NCBI GenBank assembly: GCA_900230115.1
Contig: LT907983.1
Span: forward strand, 1,550,001-1,614,000
DNA from: Spirosomataceae bacterium TFI 002
Lineage (GTDB): Bacteria; Bacteroidota; Bacteroidia; Cytophagales; Spirosomataceae
Direction of reading: 5' to 3'
Length of the DNA: 64,000 bases
Below are positions 35,685-44,790 of the stretch, piece after piece (within the stretch, counting starts at the first letter, position 1; each line of letters starts with the position of its first letter). The notes under the pieces are model-generated. The model ran no database searches. It saw nothing but the letters and a program-made list of their open reading frames with translations, and had not been told where the DNA came from. The position numbers and the translations under genes are program-made.

Positions 35685-35771
35685 GGATAGTCGCGGTATC
35701 CTCTCCCTGATTTTTCGGGAGAGATATAGCAGATAGCCTGACCCCAAGAGAGCCGCTAGGCGAAACTGGGG
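35685..35771. repeat. Structured intergenic element of a Bacteroidota-wide type
   Basis: Consists of GGATAGTCGCGGTATCC (hairpin GGATA/TATCC), then a hairpin CTCTCCC/GGGAGAG around TGATTTTTC, then GATATAGCAGATAGCC, then a larger stem CCCCA (35742) / TGGGG (35767) enclosing GCC-GCTA-GGC. The core of a GATAG..GCGG..ATCC arm, a variable hairpin and a GATATAGC.GATAGC arm is one I recall from many Bacteroidota intergenic regions. Its function is unknown to me. Confidence 0.55.
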
Positions 35772-35817
35772 AACTGCCGAAAAAAAGTTAAATTGGGAAG
35801 TAAAACTTAAACCAGTG

Positions 35818-36948
35818 ATGAAGAACAGAAGAGATTTTATAAAAGCCAGTTTATTGGCCGGAGCTACATTAGGACCAGTTGGAAAATTGATGGCAAAAGA
35901 ATGGAAGCCGATAACAACTAAAATAAAACCACTCAACATTTTGATTTTAGGAGGAACCAGCTTTCTGGGACCGCATCAAATTGCATATGCACTCGAACGC
36001 GGACACAGCATAAGTACTTTTACGAGGGGCAAAACGGTTCCCACAATAAAAAAAAGCGTGTTTGACAATGTGGAGCAGCTGATTGGTGACAGGGCTGACA
36101 ATCTGGAAGCTCTCAAGGGTAGAAAATGGGATGCCGTGATAGACAATAGCGGTAACAAAGAAGAATGGACTCGCATGTCGGCAGAGCTGCTAAAAGACAA
36201 TGTTGGCTTATATCTTTACACTTCGTCTACGGGTGTTTTTTACCCATATTTGGGAGCTGGTATGACGGAAGATAGCCCTGTAGTAATGGAAATGCCAGAC
36301 AACTTGAACGAAATGCAGGAGCTAGAATATGGGTTTGGCGTGATGAAAGCCCGCTCTGAAGTTGCTGCCAAAGCGGCTTTTGGCGATAGAACAATTATTG
36401 TAAGACCAACTTATATGATGGGCCCTGGCGACAGGACAGATAGGTTTACTTATTGGCCTGTTCGCTTGCAAAAAGGTGGCGAAATTATGGTTCCAGGTAA
36501 AGCAAATGATCCTGTTCAGCATATAGATGTACGCGATGTGGCGGAATACATGATTCGCTTAATTGAAACTGGTACAACTGGTACTTCTAATGCAGTAGGA
36601 CCTGCGGGCGAAATGACCATGTCAGAGTTTGTGCACGGTGCACATGCAGCTTTTAGTTCTCCCGCAAAATACACTCATGTAAGTGATTACTCTTGGCTAT
36701 CGGAAAAATACAATTTATATGATATGGTACCCTGGATAGTTCCCACAGGCGAAAACTATGGGTCGGCAAGAGTTAATTTTGACAAAGCCATAAGTCAAGG
36801 ACTTACCTATCGACCGCTCGCAGACTCTGTGAGAGATATTTACTATTGGTGGATGTCCGATGCGGTGACACAAAAAAGAAGGAATCAACTCGAAAGTGGA
36901 ATTATGGCTCAAGAGGCAGAGATGCTTACGGCTTGGAAGAAAAGGTGA
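35818..36948 (+). CDS. Tat-exported NAD-dependent epimerase/dehydratase-like protein
   Basis: A 376-residue extended-SDR protein with a twin-arginine signal (NRRDFIKASLLAG). The preceding GTG is one codon earlier; the ATG is preferred. The nucleotide motif is ILGGTSFLG (45-51). Further typical stretches are GRKWDAVIDNSG, YTSSTGVFYP and RPTYMMGPGDRTDRFTYWPV. The catalytic Y-x3-K of SDR enzymes appears as F173-GVM-K177, so the tyrosine is missing by this alignment, with Y171 the nearest alternative. It could bind NAD(P) without the usual chemistry. The substrate is unknown. Confidence 0.85.
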   Translation: MKNRRDFIKASLLAGATLGPVGKLMAKEWKPITTKIKPLNILILGGTSFLGPHQIAYALERGHSISTFTRGKTVPTIKKSVFDNVEQLIGDRADNLEALKGRKWDAVIDNSGNKEEWTRMSAELLKDNVGLYLYTSSTGVFYPYLGAGMTEDSPVVMEMPDNLNEMQELEYGFGVMKARSEVAAKAAFGDRTIIVRPTYMMGPGDRTDRFTYWPVRLQKGGEIMVPGKANDPVQHIDVRDVAEYMIRLIETGTTGTSNAVGPAGEMTMSEFVHGAHAAFSSPAKYTHVSDYSWLSEKYNLYDMVPWIVPTGENYGSARVNFDKAISQGLTYRPLADSVRDIYYWWMSDAVTQKRRNQLESGIMAQEAEMLTAWKKR

Positions 36949-37076
36949 CGTTGCTATTTTGTTTATTCCGGAGAAGAAATTATCCCATTAGCCTTGAGGA
37001 TTTTTTATTTTGACCCACTTATATTTTAAGCTTTCAAAAAGCCTACTTTAGTACATTATTCAACCAAAGCAAAAAA

Positions 37077-38642
37077 ATGAAATCAAATAGAAGAGCTTTT
37101 CTAGGTCAACTATCGGCCAGTGCTGCTACACTTGCTATGTGGCCAATTCTAAGTGAATGTACAACTAATGAAGAAATGCTCAAGCTGCTGCCAACGGGTG
37201 TACCAGAAGCTGAAGGCGTGCACTCGCAAGCTATCATAGATTTTATAAATGCCGCAAACTCATCCGGCCTAGAGTGGCATAGCTTTATGCTGCTAAAACG
37301 AGGAAAAGTACTTGCTGAGACTTATTGGAAGCCCTTTGATAAAGGTATGAAACACGCCTTATATTCATTGAGTAAAAGTTTTACAAGTACTGCAATTGGT
37401 TTCGCAGTTCAAGAAAAGCTACTAACAGTGGAGGACCCAGTTATTTCTTTCTTTGAAAAAGAATATAAGGGAACGCCAGATGAAAATCTAAAGGCAATGA
37501 AGGTGAAGCATCTACTCACTATGACCACTGGTCACGACTCCGATACGCTCGGAGAAATGAGAAAAAATGTTGGTGAAAACTGGGTAAAATCTTTCATTAA
37601 TCACCCTGTAGTACATGAGCCTGGTACCCATTTCTTATACAATACTGGTGCTACGTATGTGCTTGGGGCTATTTTAGAGAAAGTAAGCGGACAGCTCATT
37701 ACCGAATACCTTAAACCAAGGCTTTTTGACCCGCTAGAAATCACTGATTACGATTGGGAACTTTCGCCTGATGGGCTTAATACTGGAGGGTATGGACTTA
37801 GGTTAAGCACGGAGTCCATTGCAAAATTTGGTCAGTTTTATCTTCAAAAAGGTAAATGGAATGAAAAGCAATTGCTCAACCAAGAATGGATTGAGACTGC
37901 TACTAGTAAACAAACAGACTCTCAGGCAGGTGACGGAGATTGGTCTCAGGGATATGGCTATCAATTTTGGCGTTGTAAGCCAGGTTTTTATCGTGGAGAT
38001 GGGGCTTTTGGTCAATATTGCATTGTAATGCCCGATCAAGAAAGTATCATAGCTGTTAATTCTGAAACTTTTGACATGGGAAAATCCATGCAACTCATGT
38101 GGGATCATTTATTACCCGGCATGACTGATTCGCCTTTAGAAGCAAATGAGGAAAAATACAAGCAGCTTTTAAAAATATGCTCAGAGCAAGAATTACCAGT
38201 TCCTAAAGGGAATGGTTCGTCAAGCAATTCTGAAAAATATAGTGGTAAAAGATATAAGTTGGACAGTAACCCTTTTAATATAAATTCACTGATGTTCAAC
38301 TTTGAAACCAATGGCTGTCAATTTATAACTAACGAAGGTAAAGATGCTATTGAGCTTAAATATGGATCAAAAAAATGGGAAGTAAATCCAGCCAAAACGC
38401 TCAATCCATTTCCGGTGACAAAGAGAGCCAATACGGGTGTTCCATCGCTTATTGCTTCATCAGGTACATGGATTGATGACAACAACTTTCAACTAAGCAA
38501 TAAATTCATTGAAGGTATCCATACCGACAAAATAATTTTCACTTTTGACGAAGAAAAACTAACAGTAAAGTTCAACCTCAGTAGTGCAGAATATGGAAGT
38601 TGGGGGCCTGACGAAAGGGCAGAAATAAACGGATCGGTTTAG
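37077..38642 (+). CDS. Tat-exported serine hydrolase, class C beta-lactamase family
   Basis: A 521-residue enzyme with a twin-arginine signal (SNRRAFLGQLSASAATLAMW). The beta-lactamase/DD-peptidase fold carries the SxxK motif S97-LS-K100 and the YxN-type tyrosine in THFLYNTGATYVLGAILE. Another conserved segment is WSQGYGYQFWRC ... GDGAFGQYC. After about residue 350 comes a beta-rich C-terminal extension of unknown function. Related proteins hydrolyse esters or peptides and are not usually resistance enzymes. It is preceded by a short gap after the Tat epimerase. Confidence 0.88.
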   Translation: MKSNRRAFLGQLSASAATLAMWPILSECTTNEEMLKLLPTGVPEAEGVHSQAIIDFINAANSSGLEWHSFMLLKRGKVLAETYWKPFDKGMKHALYSLSKSFTSTAIGFAVQEKLLTVEDPVISFFEKEYKGTPDENLKAMKVKHLLTMTTGHDSDTLGEMRKNVGENWVKSFINHPVVHEPGTHFLYNTGATYVLGAILEKVSGQLITEYLKPRLFDPLEITDYDWELSPDGLNTGGYGLRLSTESIAKFGQFYLQKGKWNEKQLLNQEWIETATSKQTDSQAGDGDWSQGYGYQFWRCKPGFYRGDGAFGQYCIVMPDQESIIAVNSETFDMGKSMQLMWDHLLPGMTDSPLEANEEKYKQLLKICSEQELPVPKGNGSSSNSEKYSGKRYKLDSNPFNINSLMFNFETNGCQFITNEGKDAIELKYGSKKWEVNPAKTLNPFPVTKRANTGVPSLIASSGTWIDDNNFQLSNKFIEGIHTDKIIFTFDEEKLTVKFNLSSAEYGSWGPDERAEINGSV

Positions 38643-38768
38643 ATAGTTTGATTGCAATGAATTGAAAAAGCTCGTTAAGGATCAGTTTTTGATACAAAAA
38701 TGAGTGAGCAAAAAAACATTGGTGAACCCTTAGCGTTTTATCTACGTACTTAAGTCAAATAATAAATT

Positions 38769-39953
38769 ATGAGTAAAGGTATTTGGAGTTTTATTTTTTT
38801 GATTGTCTTATCATTGAGCTGTACAAAGACAGAAATTGTACAAAAAGAAGAGGAAGAAGAGGAGCAGCCCAATCCTAATGCGATATGGCAAGTAAGAGAT
38901 GTTTTCAGTAATCTGGAGTTTCTAAAACCAGTCGAAATGGTTAGAGCCGTTGATGGTTCAAATCGCCTTTTTGTATTAGAACAGAGGGGAAAAGTTTTCT
39001 CATTTGTAAACGACGAAGGTAATCCCGGTCTTAGTTTATTTTTAGATTTAACTGATCGCGTAAAAAGTGGTGGAGAACTTGGATTGTTGGGAATGGCCTT
39101 TCATCCTAGCTTTGAAATAAACGGCAAACTTTATGTCCACTACACAAGAGAAAATGCTGGCACTGAAACTGTGATTTCCCTACTTCAATTTGCAAAAGGA
39201 GGCGGTAATTTCCTATCCGAAGAAGTACTATTGTCTTACAAACAACCATTTGCTAATCACAACGCAGGTTCCATTCAATTTGGTAAAGACGGATACTTGT
39301 ACATTACAAGTGGAGATGGCGGAAGTGGTGGTGATCCACAAAACAACGCCCAAAACCTCAATAGCTATTTAGGTAAAATCTTAAGAATTGATGTGGACGC
39401 CATAGGTGAAAATTCGAAATATGGTATTCCGCCTGATAATCCGTTTATAAACACTAGTGGGGCAAAACCTGAGATTTACGCCTATGGAATGCGAAACCCT
39501 TGGAAAATGACCATGGATAGGGAAACAGGTAAATTTTGGATTGGGGATGTAGGCCAAAGCACCAAAGAAGAAATTGACATTCTTGAAAAAGGAGGCAATT
39601 ATGGCTGGAAAATAACCGAAGGTTTTGACTGCTTCAGCCCTGCAAACAACTGTGACAAGACCGGATTGATAGATCCTATTTTTGATTATGGTACAAATGA
39701 TGGTAGATCAATAACGGGTGGTTATGTGTATAGAGGTACCAAGTTGAAGAATATCATTGGCCATTATGTATACGGCGATTATGTAAGTGGAGGAATTTGG
39801 GCACTCAAATATGACGAGACAACAAAAAAGGCAACAAATACAAGACTTACTAGCCTAGTTGGTGCCCTATCATCTTTTGGTGAGGATGAAAGTGGTGAAA
39901 TCTTTATGCTCAATTACCAGACAGGTAAGTTACATAAGCTCGTATTCGAATAA
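38769..39953 (+). CDS. Soluble PQQ-type sugar (glucose/sorbosone) dehydrogenase lipoprotein
   Basis: A 394-residue lipoprotein (lipobox SLSC) with a glutamate-rich linker (EEEEEE) after the anchor. The six-bladed propeller has the family motifs GELGLLGMAFHPSF, YVHYTR, NHNAGSIQFGKDGYLYITSG, GDGGSGGDPQNNAQNLNSYL, GKILRIDVD, EIYAYGMRNPWK and GDVGQSTKEEIDIL. Enzymes of this fold oxidise aldoses using PQQ; whether this one binds PQQ cannot be told, since no PQQ biosynthesis gene is here. It would act at the cell surface or in the periplasm. Confidence 0.92.
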   Translation: MSKGIWSFIFLIVLSLSCTKTEIVQKEEEEEEQPNPNAIWQVRDVFSNLEFLKPVEMVRAVDGSNRLFVLEQRGKVFSFVNDEGNPGLSLFLDLTDRVKSGGELGLLGMAFHPSFEINGKLYVHYTRENAGTETVISLLQFAKGGGNFLSEEVLLSYKQPFANHNAGSIQFGKDGYLYITSGDGGSGGDPQNNAQNLNSYLGKILRIDVDAIGENSKYGIPPDNPFINTSGAKPEIYAYGMRNPWKMTMDRETGKFWIGDVGQSTKEEIDILEKGGNYGWKITEGFDCFSPANNCDKTGLIDPIFDYGTNDGRSITGGYVYRGTKLKNIIGHYVYGDYVSGGIWALKYDETTKKATNTRLTSLVGALSSFGEDESGEIFMLNYQTGKLHKLVFE

Positions 39954-40020
39954 AAAGCTTCTAGCCAGAATTCATAACAGCCTATTAGAAAAATCATAGA
40001 CAAGAATTACAAAACTTTGT

Positions 40021-40058
40021 TCAAATAGCTACAAACTTATGTTTGTAGCTATTTTTAT
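40021..40058. terminator. Bidirectional terminator between convergent genes
   Basis: Perfect 14-base stem AAATAGCTACAAAC/GTTTGTAGCTATTT with a TTAT loop, flanked by T or A runs on both sides. It serves the sugar dehydrogenase on the plus strand and the serine hydrolase on the minus strand. Confidence 0.85.
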
Positions 40059-40089
40059 ATTTAACCGTGATAGTTCTCGCTCTACAGTC

Positions 40090-41610
40090 CTAATTCACCT
40101 TCTTCGCATTTAACTCATTAAACCAGAAATCATCATTGGGTACATCAAATTCAATTCCTCTAATTCTTTGATTGTTATCGCTAGTGAATTTTATCGTTCC
40201 AAAACTAAACCAAGGATGGGTTTTCTTGAAACTCATCTCGAAGGTATCATAATGCCAGTGACTTAGTTTAGCCGTAAGATTAGGCGAATGTTCAAATTCA
40301 ACTTCTAAGCTACCATTGACCATTTTAACATTGATATTTCCATAAACTGGCGTATGGTAAGTTCCGGTATAATTGCTCAGTTTTTGACTTGGTTTTGTAC
40401 CAGAAACCCTACTTTTTTTAGCGTCAGCAATTCGAGTTTCATTGCTATGGTTTTTCTCGTTTCTTTCTAAATCTATGGTAGACCAATCAGTAAATTCTCT
40501 TCCTAGAAATTGATCAAAGGTATAATATGCCAATGCATTAATAGGTGCTTTTAGTCCATTTGTGAGAACCACTATTCCAAGCTTTTGATCTGGCATTAAA
40601 TTGATAGAAGTGATCATTCCATCATACCCTCCAGTATGAGAAACCCTTAGGTGACCTTGATAATCTCGTAGACCCCAGCCTAAACCATACCCAGAGAACT
40701 GCGTCCCAAATGGATTTTCGGTGGTTCTGTCTACTTTAAAATTATTATGCACAGTCCACACATTCGTTCTTGTGGCAGAACTAAGTAAGGTATCTGCTCC
40801 TATAATCCCATTATTAAGATTGAAAATCATCCATTTGCTGAGGTCGTCCACACAAGAGATAAGCCCACCTGTAGCAGCAATTTCCTCCCAGGAAGTATAT
40901 GGAATTGGAATATGTTTGCTGTTATTTTCGAGTCTATGAGGAGAAGCTGCGTTTCCAACTTTGTTAACCTGATCAATATTTACAAATGTACGGTTCATTC
41001 CAAGCGGGTCTAGAATTCTCTCTTTCACATTTTGATACCAAGTTTTGCCCGTTACAGTTTTTATGATTTCACCTGCTGTGATAAACATCAGGTTGGAATA
41101 ACCATAGCCAGCTCTAAACTCGTATGCGGGTGGAATGAATTTAATTCTTTTAATAATCTCTTCTGAGCTCAAGTTTGCATTATACCACATGATATCTCCG
41201 CTAAAAGTGCCCAAGCCAACTCGGTGGCTAAGAATGTCTCTAATGGTCGCATTTTCACCCGCATAGCTATCGTTCAAAGCGAAATAGGGTAAGTGCTTTC
41301 TTACTTTGTCATCCCAATCTAACTTACCTTCTTGAACAAGCATTCCTATTATAGCAGATGTGAATGCTTTTGAATTAGATGCGATGGCGTAAAGCGATTT
41401 CTCGTTGGGTTGGTCTTTCTCTCCTGCTTTTAGCGTTCCATAACTATTACTAAAAACGACTTTACCATCTTTTACTATTCCGATTGACATACCAGGAACA
41501 GCCCAGTCTTTTTGTGCTTTGGCGAAGTAATTGTCAATTGCCTTGTAGTCCTGAGCAAAGAGCTGACTAGCAGAGAATAGTAAAAAAAGTAAGATTGATT
41601 TGTTTTTCAT
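40090..41610 (-). CDS. Secreted serine hydrolase, class C beta-lactamase family with DUF3471-like C-terminus
   Basis: A 506-residue enzyme. I start at MKNKSILLFLLFSASQLFAQ, a signal peptide; another ATG five codons upstream adds MNQSD. The SxxK motif is S78-NS-K81 (IASNSKAFTSAIIGM), the tyrosine motif lies in AGYGYSNLMFITAGEII, and the HxG motif is SHTGGYDG. The final 110 residues (SNYTGTYHTPVYGNINVK, ending near WFNELNAKKVN) resemble DUF3471. It is not the same subfamily as the Tat hydrolase upstream. The substrate is unknown. Confidence 0.9.
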   Translation of the reverse strand: MKNKSILLFLLFSASQLFAQDYKAIDNYFAKAQKDWAVPGMSIGIVKDGKVVFSNSYGTLKAGEKDQPNEKSLYAIASNSKAFTSAIIGMLVQEGKLDWDDKVRKHLPYFALNDSYAGENATIRDILSHRVGLGTFSGDIMWYNANLSSEEIIKRIKFIPPAYEFRAGYGYSNLMFITAGEIIKTVTGKTWYQNVKERILDPLGMNRTFVNIDQVNKVGNAASPHRLENNSKHIPIPYTSWEEIAATGGLISCVDDLSKWMIFNLNNGIIGADTLLSSATRTNVWTVHNNFKVDRTTENPFGTQFSGYGLGWGLRDYQGHLRVSHTGGYDGMITSINLMPDQKLGIVVLTNGLKAPINALAYYTFDQFLGREFTDWSTIDLERNEKNHSNETRIADAKKSRVSGTKPSQKLSNYTGTYHTPVYGNINVKMVNGSLEVEFEHSPNLTAKLSHWHYDTFEMSFKKTHPWFSFGTIKFTSDNNQRIRGIEFDVPNDDFWFNELNAKKVN

Positions 41611-41754
41611 ATCCGATTGGTTCATTCTGCTAAAATAGAAAGTATTTCAGCTGAAAAGTATAGTCAAGTATTAAAAGATTTGGGAGGTTAAATTTAAACT
41701 TTCACCAACCTTTAGCTTACATTGTAAGTTATTATTAATAAAAGTAGGTAAACT

Positions 41755-42663
41755 GTGAAAATTCAAAGGGTTCATATATTGGTAATCATTGTCATTGGAT
41801 TGCTGGGCATTCAAGCTTGTAAAACTACAGATCCAAGCCCGGCACAGCAGATCAGGCTGAAAAGTTATGAACTACGCTTTGATGACAATAAAGAACTGAA
41901 TGTGTTTTGGACTACTTACTCATTTGATGGAGAAAAAATTTCGAAAATCGTTTTTAACGATACTATCTATAATAAAACTACGGATCAGTTTGAGTCAACT
42001 GAAACCATTCACGATTATACCTATGATTCCGACGGTTTTTTGATTAAAAGGGCTAGCTCTGTTATAAGTATTTTTCAAAATACTCAATCTGAGATTAAAT
42101 ATGGCTATGAAAATGGAAGACTAGATTTAGAAAATTTTGGGTCCAGAGTAACGGAATACCGTTACGATGAAAAAGGGAACGTAAAAGAAACAATTTCTAC
42201 TTCTCTTGTAAACGGAAACAAGTCCTATTTAAAATATAACAATAATATTCCTGAAGGGGTAGAGAAAGACGCGGATGGATATATTCAAAAAGATGACAAT
42301 GAGATCATTTATTACAACACAGATTTGCTAGAACACAAATACGAACTATATCGAAATGGTGCATTGTTTTTTGAAAGAAATAAAACTTATGCTCCACCTA
42401 AGCTACACCTGAGCTCTTTGCCTGACTTCAAGGGTTTTCCACTTATCAAGTCTTTCGCTTTTAGAAATGGAATAGAGAAAAGCATCAGTAGTTATGTGTA
42501 TGAGAATGGTCAAAAATTACCCGTAAATACAAGAAATTTAGTACAAACATATAATGATGAAGGTTTTTTAAAGAGTAATAGGGGTGAAGAGATTATTAAC
42601 CAAAATACCCAAAATCCAATATCACGAAAACTTGATTTTTTCTATAACTACGAATACTTCTGA
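41755..42663 (+). CDS. Lipoprotein of unknown function, GTG start
   Basis: A 302-residue lipoprotein. The start is a GTG; no ATG is available and the signal peptide (KIQRVHILVIIVIGLLG) begins right there. The lipobox is GIQAC (cysteine 22). The mature part has repeated short beta motifs with YDSDGFLIKR, YRYDEKGNVKE and TYNDEGFLKSN, weakly like the YD repeats of Bacteroidota lipoproteins. I do not recognise a specific family. It is convergent with the isomerase-like gene, with a terminator between. Confidence 0.75.
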   Translation: MKIQRVHILVIIVIGLLGIQACKTTDPSPAQQIRLKSYELRFDDNKELNVFWTTYSFDGEKISKIVFNDTIYNKTTDQFESTETIHDYTYDSDGFLIKRASSVISIFQNTQSEIKYGYENGRLDLENFGSRVTEYRYDEKGNVKETISTSLVNGNKSYLKYNNNIPEGVEKDADGYIQKDDNEIIYYNTDLLEHKYELYRNGALFFERNKTYAPPKLHLSSLPDFKGFPLIKSFAFRNGIEKSISSYVYENGQKLPVNTRNLVQTYNDEGFLKSNRGEEIINQNTQNPISRKLDFFYNYEYF

Positions 42664-42690
42664 TAGGAATTCAAAACGGAACTATGGTTA

Positions 42691-42726
42691 CAAAAAAATT
42701 CCCGTAGCCAGTGACCAACGGGAATT
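42691..42726 (-). terminator. Rho-independent terminator of the isomerase-like gene
   Basis: Perfect nine-base stem AATTCCCGT (42697) / ACGGGAATT (42718). Read on the minus strand it leads into a run of T. Confidence 0.8.
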
Positions 42727-42756
42727 CCAATCTTCATTTTTTCAACCTTTAGTATC

Positions 42757-43590
42757 CTAGAATACCAAATTCTTCATATATGCCGCATTGTTTTCCATGC
42801 TGGCAATTGGTGATGTTGGGTATTGCTCCTGCTCCACCAAAAAATATTTTATACCATTGTCTTTTGCCGATCTCATCAACTTCGCATAGTCTATAATTCC
42901 ATCCGCCAAGTCGGTTTGTTTTGGCTTGGGTTCTTTGACTACCAATTGTTTAACGTGACAAAGCTCGTATCTATTGCCATACTTGTCTAAATGTGCCATA
43001 GTATTTTCGCCAGCGGCCTCACTCCAACACATATCTAGCTCAAAACAGACTAAGTCAGGATCGGTATTTTCGATCAAAACCATCTGACCTTTTATGCCAC
43101 TCACAAAAGCGAAGGAGTAACTATGGTTATGATATCCAAACTTAATTCCATGCTTTTTGCATATCTCTCCTTTTTCATTAAAATCGTCGGCACGCTTTTT
43201 CCAAGCATCCTCTCCCGGCTGCATTCCTATGAAAGGACAAATCACGTATGAAAGACCAGCCTCGGCCGCCTGAGCTGCAAAAGCGTCATCTATAGCCTTC
43301 ATTTGTGAATGACTACTAATCATTTTCACTCCAAGATCTTTCAAGAATTTCTTACATTCCTTGGGACTCATACCCCAAAAAGGATCCGAAGAATAACTTT
43401 CAAATTGGGTATATCCCATTTTGGCAAGTGAGGTCATTACTCCTTTGGGATCTTTTGGCATTAAATCCCTTACACTATACAGCTGGCAGCCATATTTCTT
43501 GAGAGTTCCTGTTGGATTCGCCAAAGCTGCTAACGAACTTCCTGCCAACAACGTGGCTGTACTATACTTTAAAAATTCTCTTCTTCTCAT
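42757..43590 (-). CDS. Tat-exported sugar phosphate isomerase/epimerase-like TIM barrel protein
   Basis: A 277-residue xylose-isomerase-like TIM barrel protein with a twin-arginine signal (MRRREFLKYSTATLLAGSSL). Barrel landmarks are YGCQLYSVRDLMPKDP, GVKMISSHSQM, GIKFGYHNHSYSF, LVCFELDMCWSEAAGEN, YELCHVKQL and KYFLVEQEQYP. The His, Glu and Asp residues in HNHS, ELD and EQEQ are the expected metal ligands. Such exported proteins are common in Cytophagales near sugar metabolism, but the substrate is unknown. Confidence 0.9.
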   Translation of the reverse strand: MRRREFLKYSTATLLAGSSLAALANPTGTLKKYGCQLYSVRDLMPKDPKGVMTSLAKMGYTQFESYSSDPFWGMSPKECKKFLKDLGVKMISSHSQMKAIDDAFAAQAAEAGLSYVICPFIGMQPGEDAWKKRADDFNEKGEICKKHGIKFGYHNHSYSFAFVSGIKGQMVLIENTDPDLVCFELDMCWSEAAGENTMAHLDKYGNRYELCHVKQLVVKEPKPKQTDLADGIIDYAKLMRSAKDNGIKYFLVEQEQYPTSPIASMENNAAYMKNLVF

Positions 43591-43629
43591 TTAGGTGATG
43601 TTTGAACTCTTTAATATAGCCAATTCTTT

Positions 43630-44409
43630 TCACCTCTCAAATAAATCTGTGATCCCTCCCAAAACGCTACCGCTCTCTTTGTTTTTATTTCCACCTGCGG
43701 GAGATAATCTTTGAATTAGCTTAGAAATTGGCAGAGATTGAATCCAAACTTTTCCAGTTCCAGAAAGTGTTGCGAGAAACATTCCCTCTCCTCCGAAAAT
43801 GATAGATTTTAGTCCTCCTGCGGATTGAACATCAAAATTCAATTGAGGCTCGTATGCAACAATACAACCTGTGTCTATTCGTAATGTTTCGTTATTGAGT
43901 GTTTTTTCCATCACGACACCACCCGAGTGAATAAAAGCTAAACCATCTCCTTGAATACGTTCCAAAATAAATCCTTCACCTCCAAAGAGCCCTGCTCCAA
44001 ATCGCTTGTTGAAATGAATGGAAATACTCGTTCCCATAGCGGCACATAGAAAGGCGTCTTTCTGAACAATGAGGGTATTCTGTTTTATCTGCGACAAGTC
44101 TACTGCCTTGATCGTGCCAGGATAAGGAGCTGCAAAAGCCACTTTTCGCTTGCCATGTCCCCGATTGGTAAAGTGTGTCATAAACAGAGACTCTCCCATA
44201 AGTACACGGCTACCAGCTTGGAAGATCTTTCCCATCACCGACTGGTTTGGCTGGCTTCCATCTCCCATTTTGGTTTCAAACTGAATACCATCTTCCATAA
44301 AAAGCATGGTTCCTGCCTCTGCAATTACGGTTTCGTTTGGATCCAATTCTATCTGTACCACTTGGATGTCTTCACCCAAGATCTCGTAATCAATCTCATG
44401 ACTTCTCAT
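43630..44409 (-). CDS. AIM24/TIGR00266 family protein
   Basis: A 259-residue protein of the AIM24 (TIGR00266) family, a double beta-sandwich whose bacterial role is unknown. Family stretches are [68 protein letters not shown] and [20 protein letters not shown]. No signal peptide is present. It overlaps the preceding 67-residue gene by 14 bases on the same strand, so the two are coupled. Confidence 0.9.
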   Translation of the reverse strand: MRSHEIDYEILGEDIQVVQIELDPNETVIAEAGTMLFMEDGIQFETKMGDGSQPNQSVMGKIFQAGSRVLMGESLFMTHFTNRGHGKRKVAFAAPYPGTIKAVDLSQIKQNTLIVQKDAFLCAAMGTSISIHFNKRFGAGLFGGEGFILERIQGDGLAFIHSGGVVMEKTLNNETLRIDTGCIVAYEPQLNFDVQSAGGLKSIIFGGEGMFLATLSGTGKVWIQSLPISKLIQRLSPAGGNKNKESGSVLGGITDLFER

Positions 44410-44599
44410 CTTCGTCGGATATATCTAGTTGATCTTCTACTCCTTTAAGTTTTTTATCTTCCACGTTTTTATTCAAAAACTGGTTAATTTTCTCAACATC
44501 GTACGACATTTGAATTTCGCCGAAAGAATTGATTTTGATATCAAATCCCTCTAAATCTTTGTGTACCCGTGGTTTTTCTTCTTTTTTCTCTTTAGCCAT
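44396..44599 (-). CDS. Small charged protein of unknown function
   Basis: A 67-residue protein rich in Lys, Glu and Asp. The central part ([20 protein letters not shown]) has a folded look, with a predicted helix after ([19 protein letters not shown]) and an acidic tail. It overlaps the AIM24-family gene downstream by 14 bases, which supports it being real. Similar small proteins occur next to gene pairs in Bacteroidota but I cannot name a function. Confidence 0.65.
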   Translation of the reverse strand: MAKEKKEEKPRVHKDLEGFDIKINSFGEIQMSYDVEKINQFLNKNVEDKKLKGVEDQLDISDEDEKS

Positions 44600-44723
44600 A
44601 GCTTATTTTTTTATTGAAGTTCGTTAATTCCCCCATCAATTCCATTGATCTTTTATTTAACGGAATCTTTCATGGATGAAAGGTGATTTTGCCTCGATAA
44701 CAAAGGTTTTTTTTGAAAGTTCC

Positions 44724-44764
44724 CCAAAAAAAGAACCTCATCAGCTTTTAACTAGATGAGGTTC
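44724..44764 (-). terminator. Rho-independent terminator of gltX
   Basis: Perfect ten-base stem GAACCTCATC (44733) / GATGAGGTTC (44755). On the minus strand it runs into a seven-base T run. Confidence 0.85.
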
Positions 44765-44790
44765 CGTATAATACATTTTGTTTCTCTCCT

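Larger units (their letters stand above)
35421..35817. other. Long intergenic region with two groups of hairpins
   Basis: This stretch contains no credible gene. The first part (35458-35576) has a chain of three hairpins that ends in a T tract, probably the 3' end of the helicase transcript. The second (35685-35771) is a repeat-like structured element described separately. Between them lies AT-rich sequence without a recognisable signal. Confidence 0.5.

Noticed and set aside
37077-41610. The two serine hydrolases as beta-lactam resistance genes
   Set aside because: They have the class C fold motifs, but long C-terminal extensions and Tat or Sec lipid-envelope context fit esterase or peptidase-like relatives better.
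41716-41728. Palindrome CTTACA-T-TGTAAG ahead of the GTG-start lipoprotein
   Set aside because: Six-base arms in AT-rich DNA are expected by chance, and no regulator or second site supports it.
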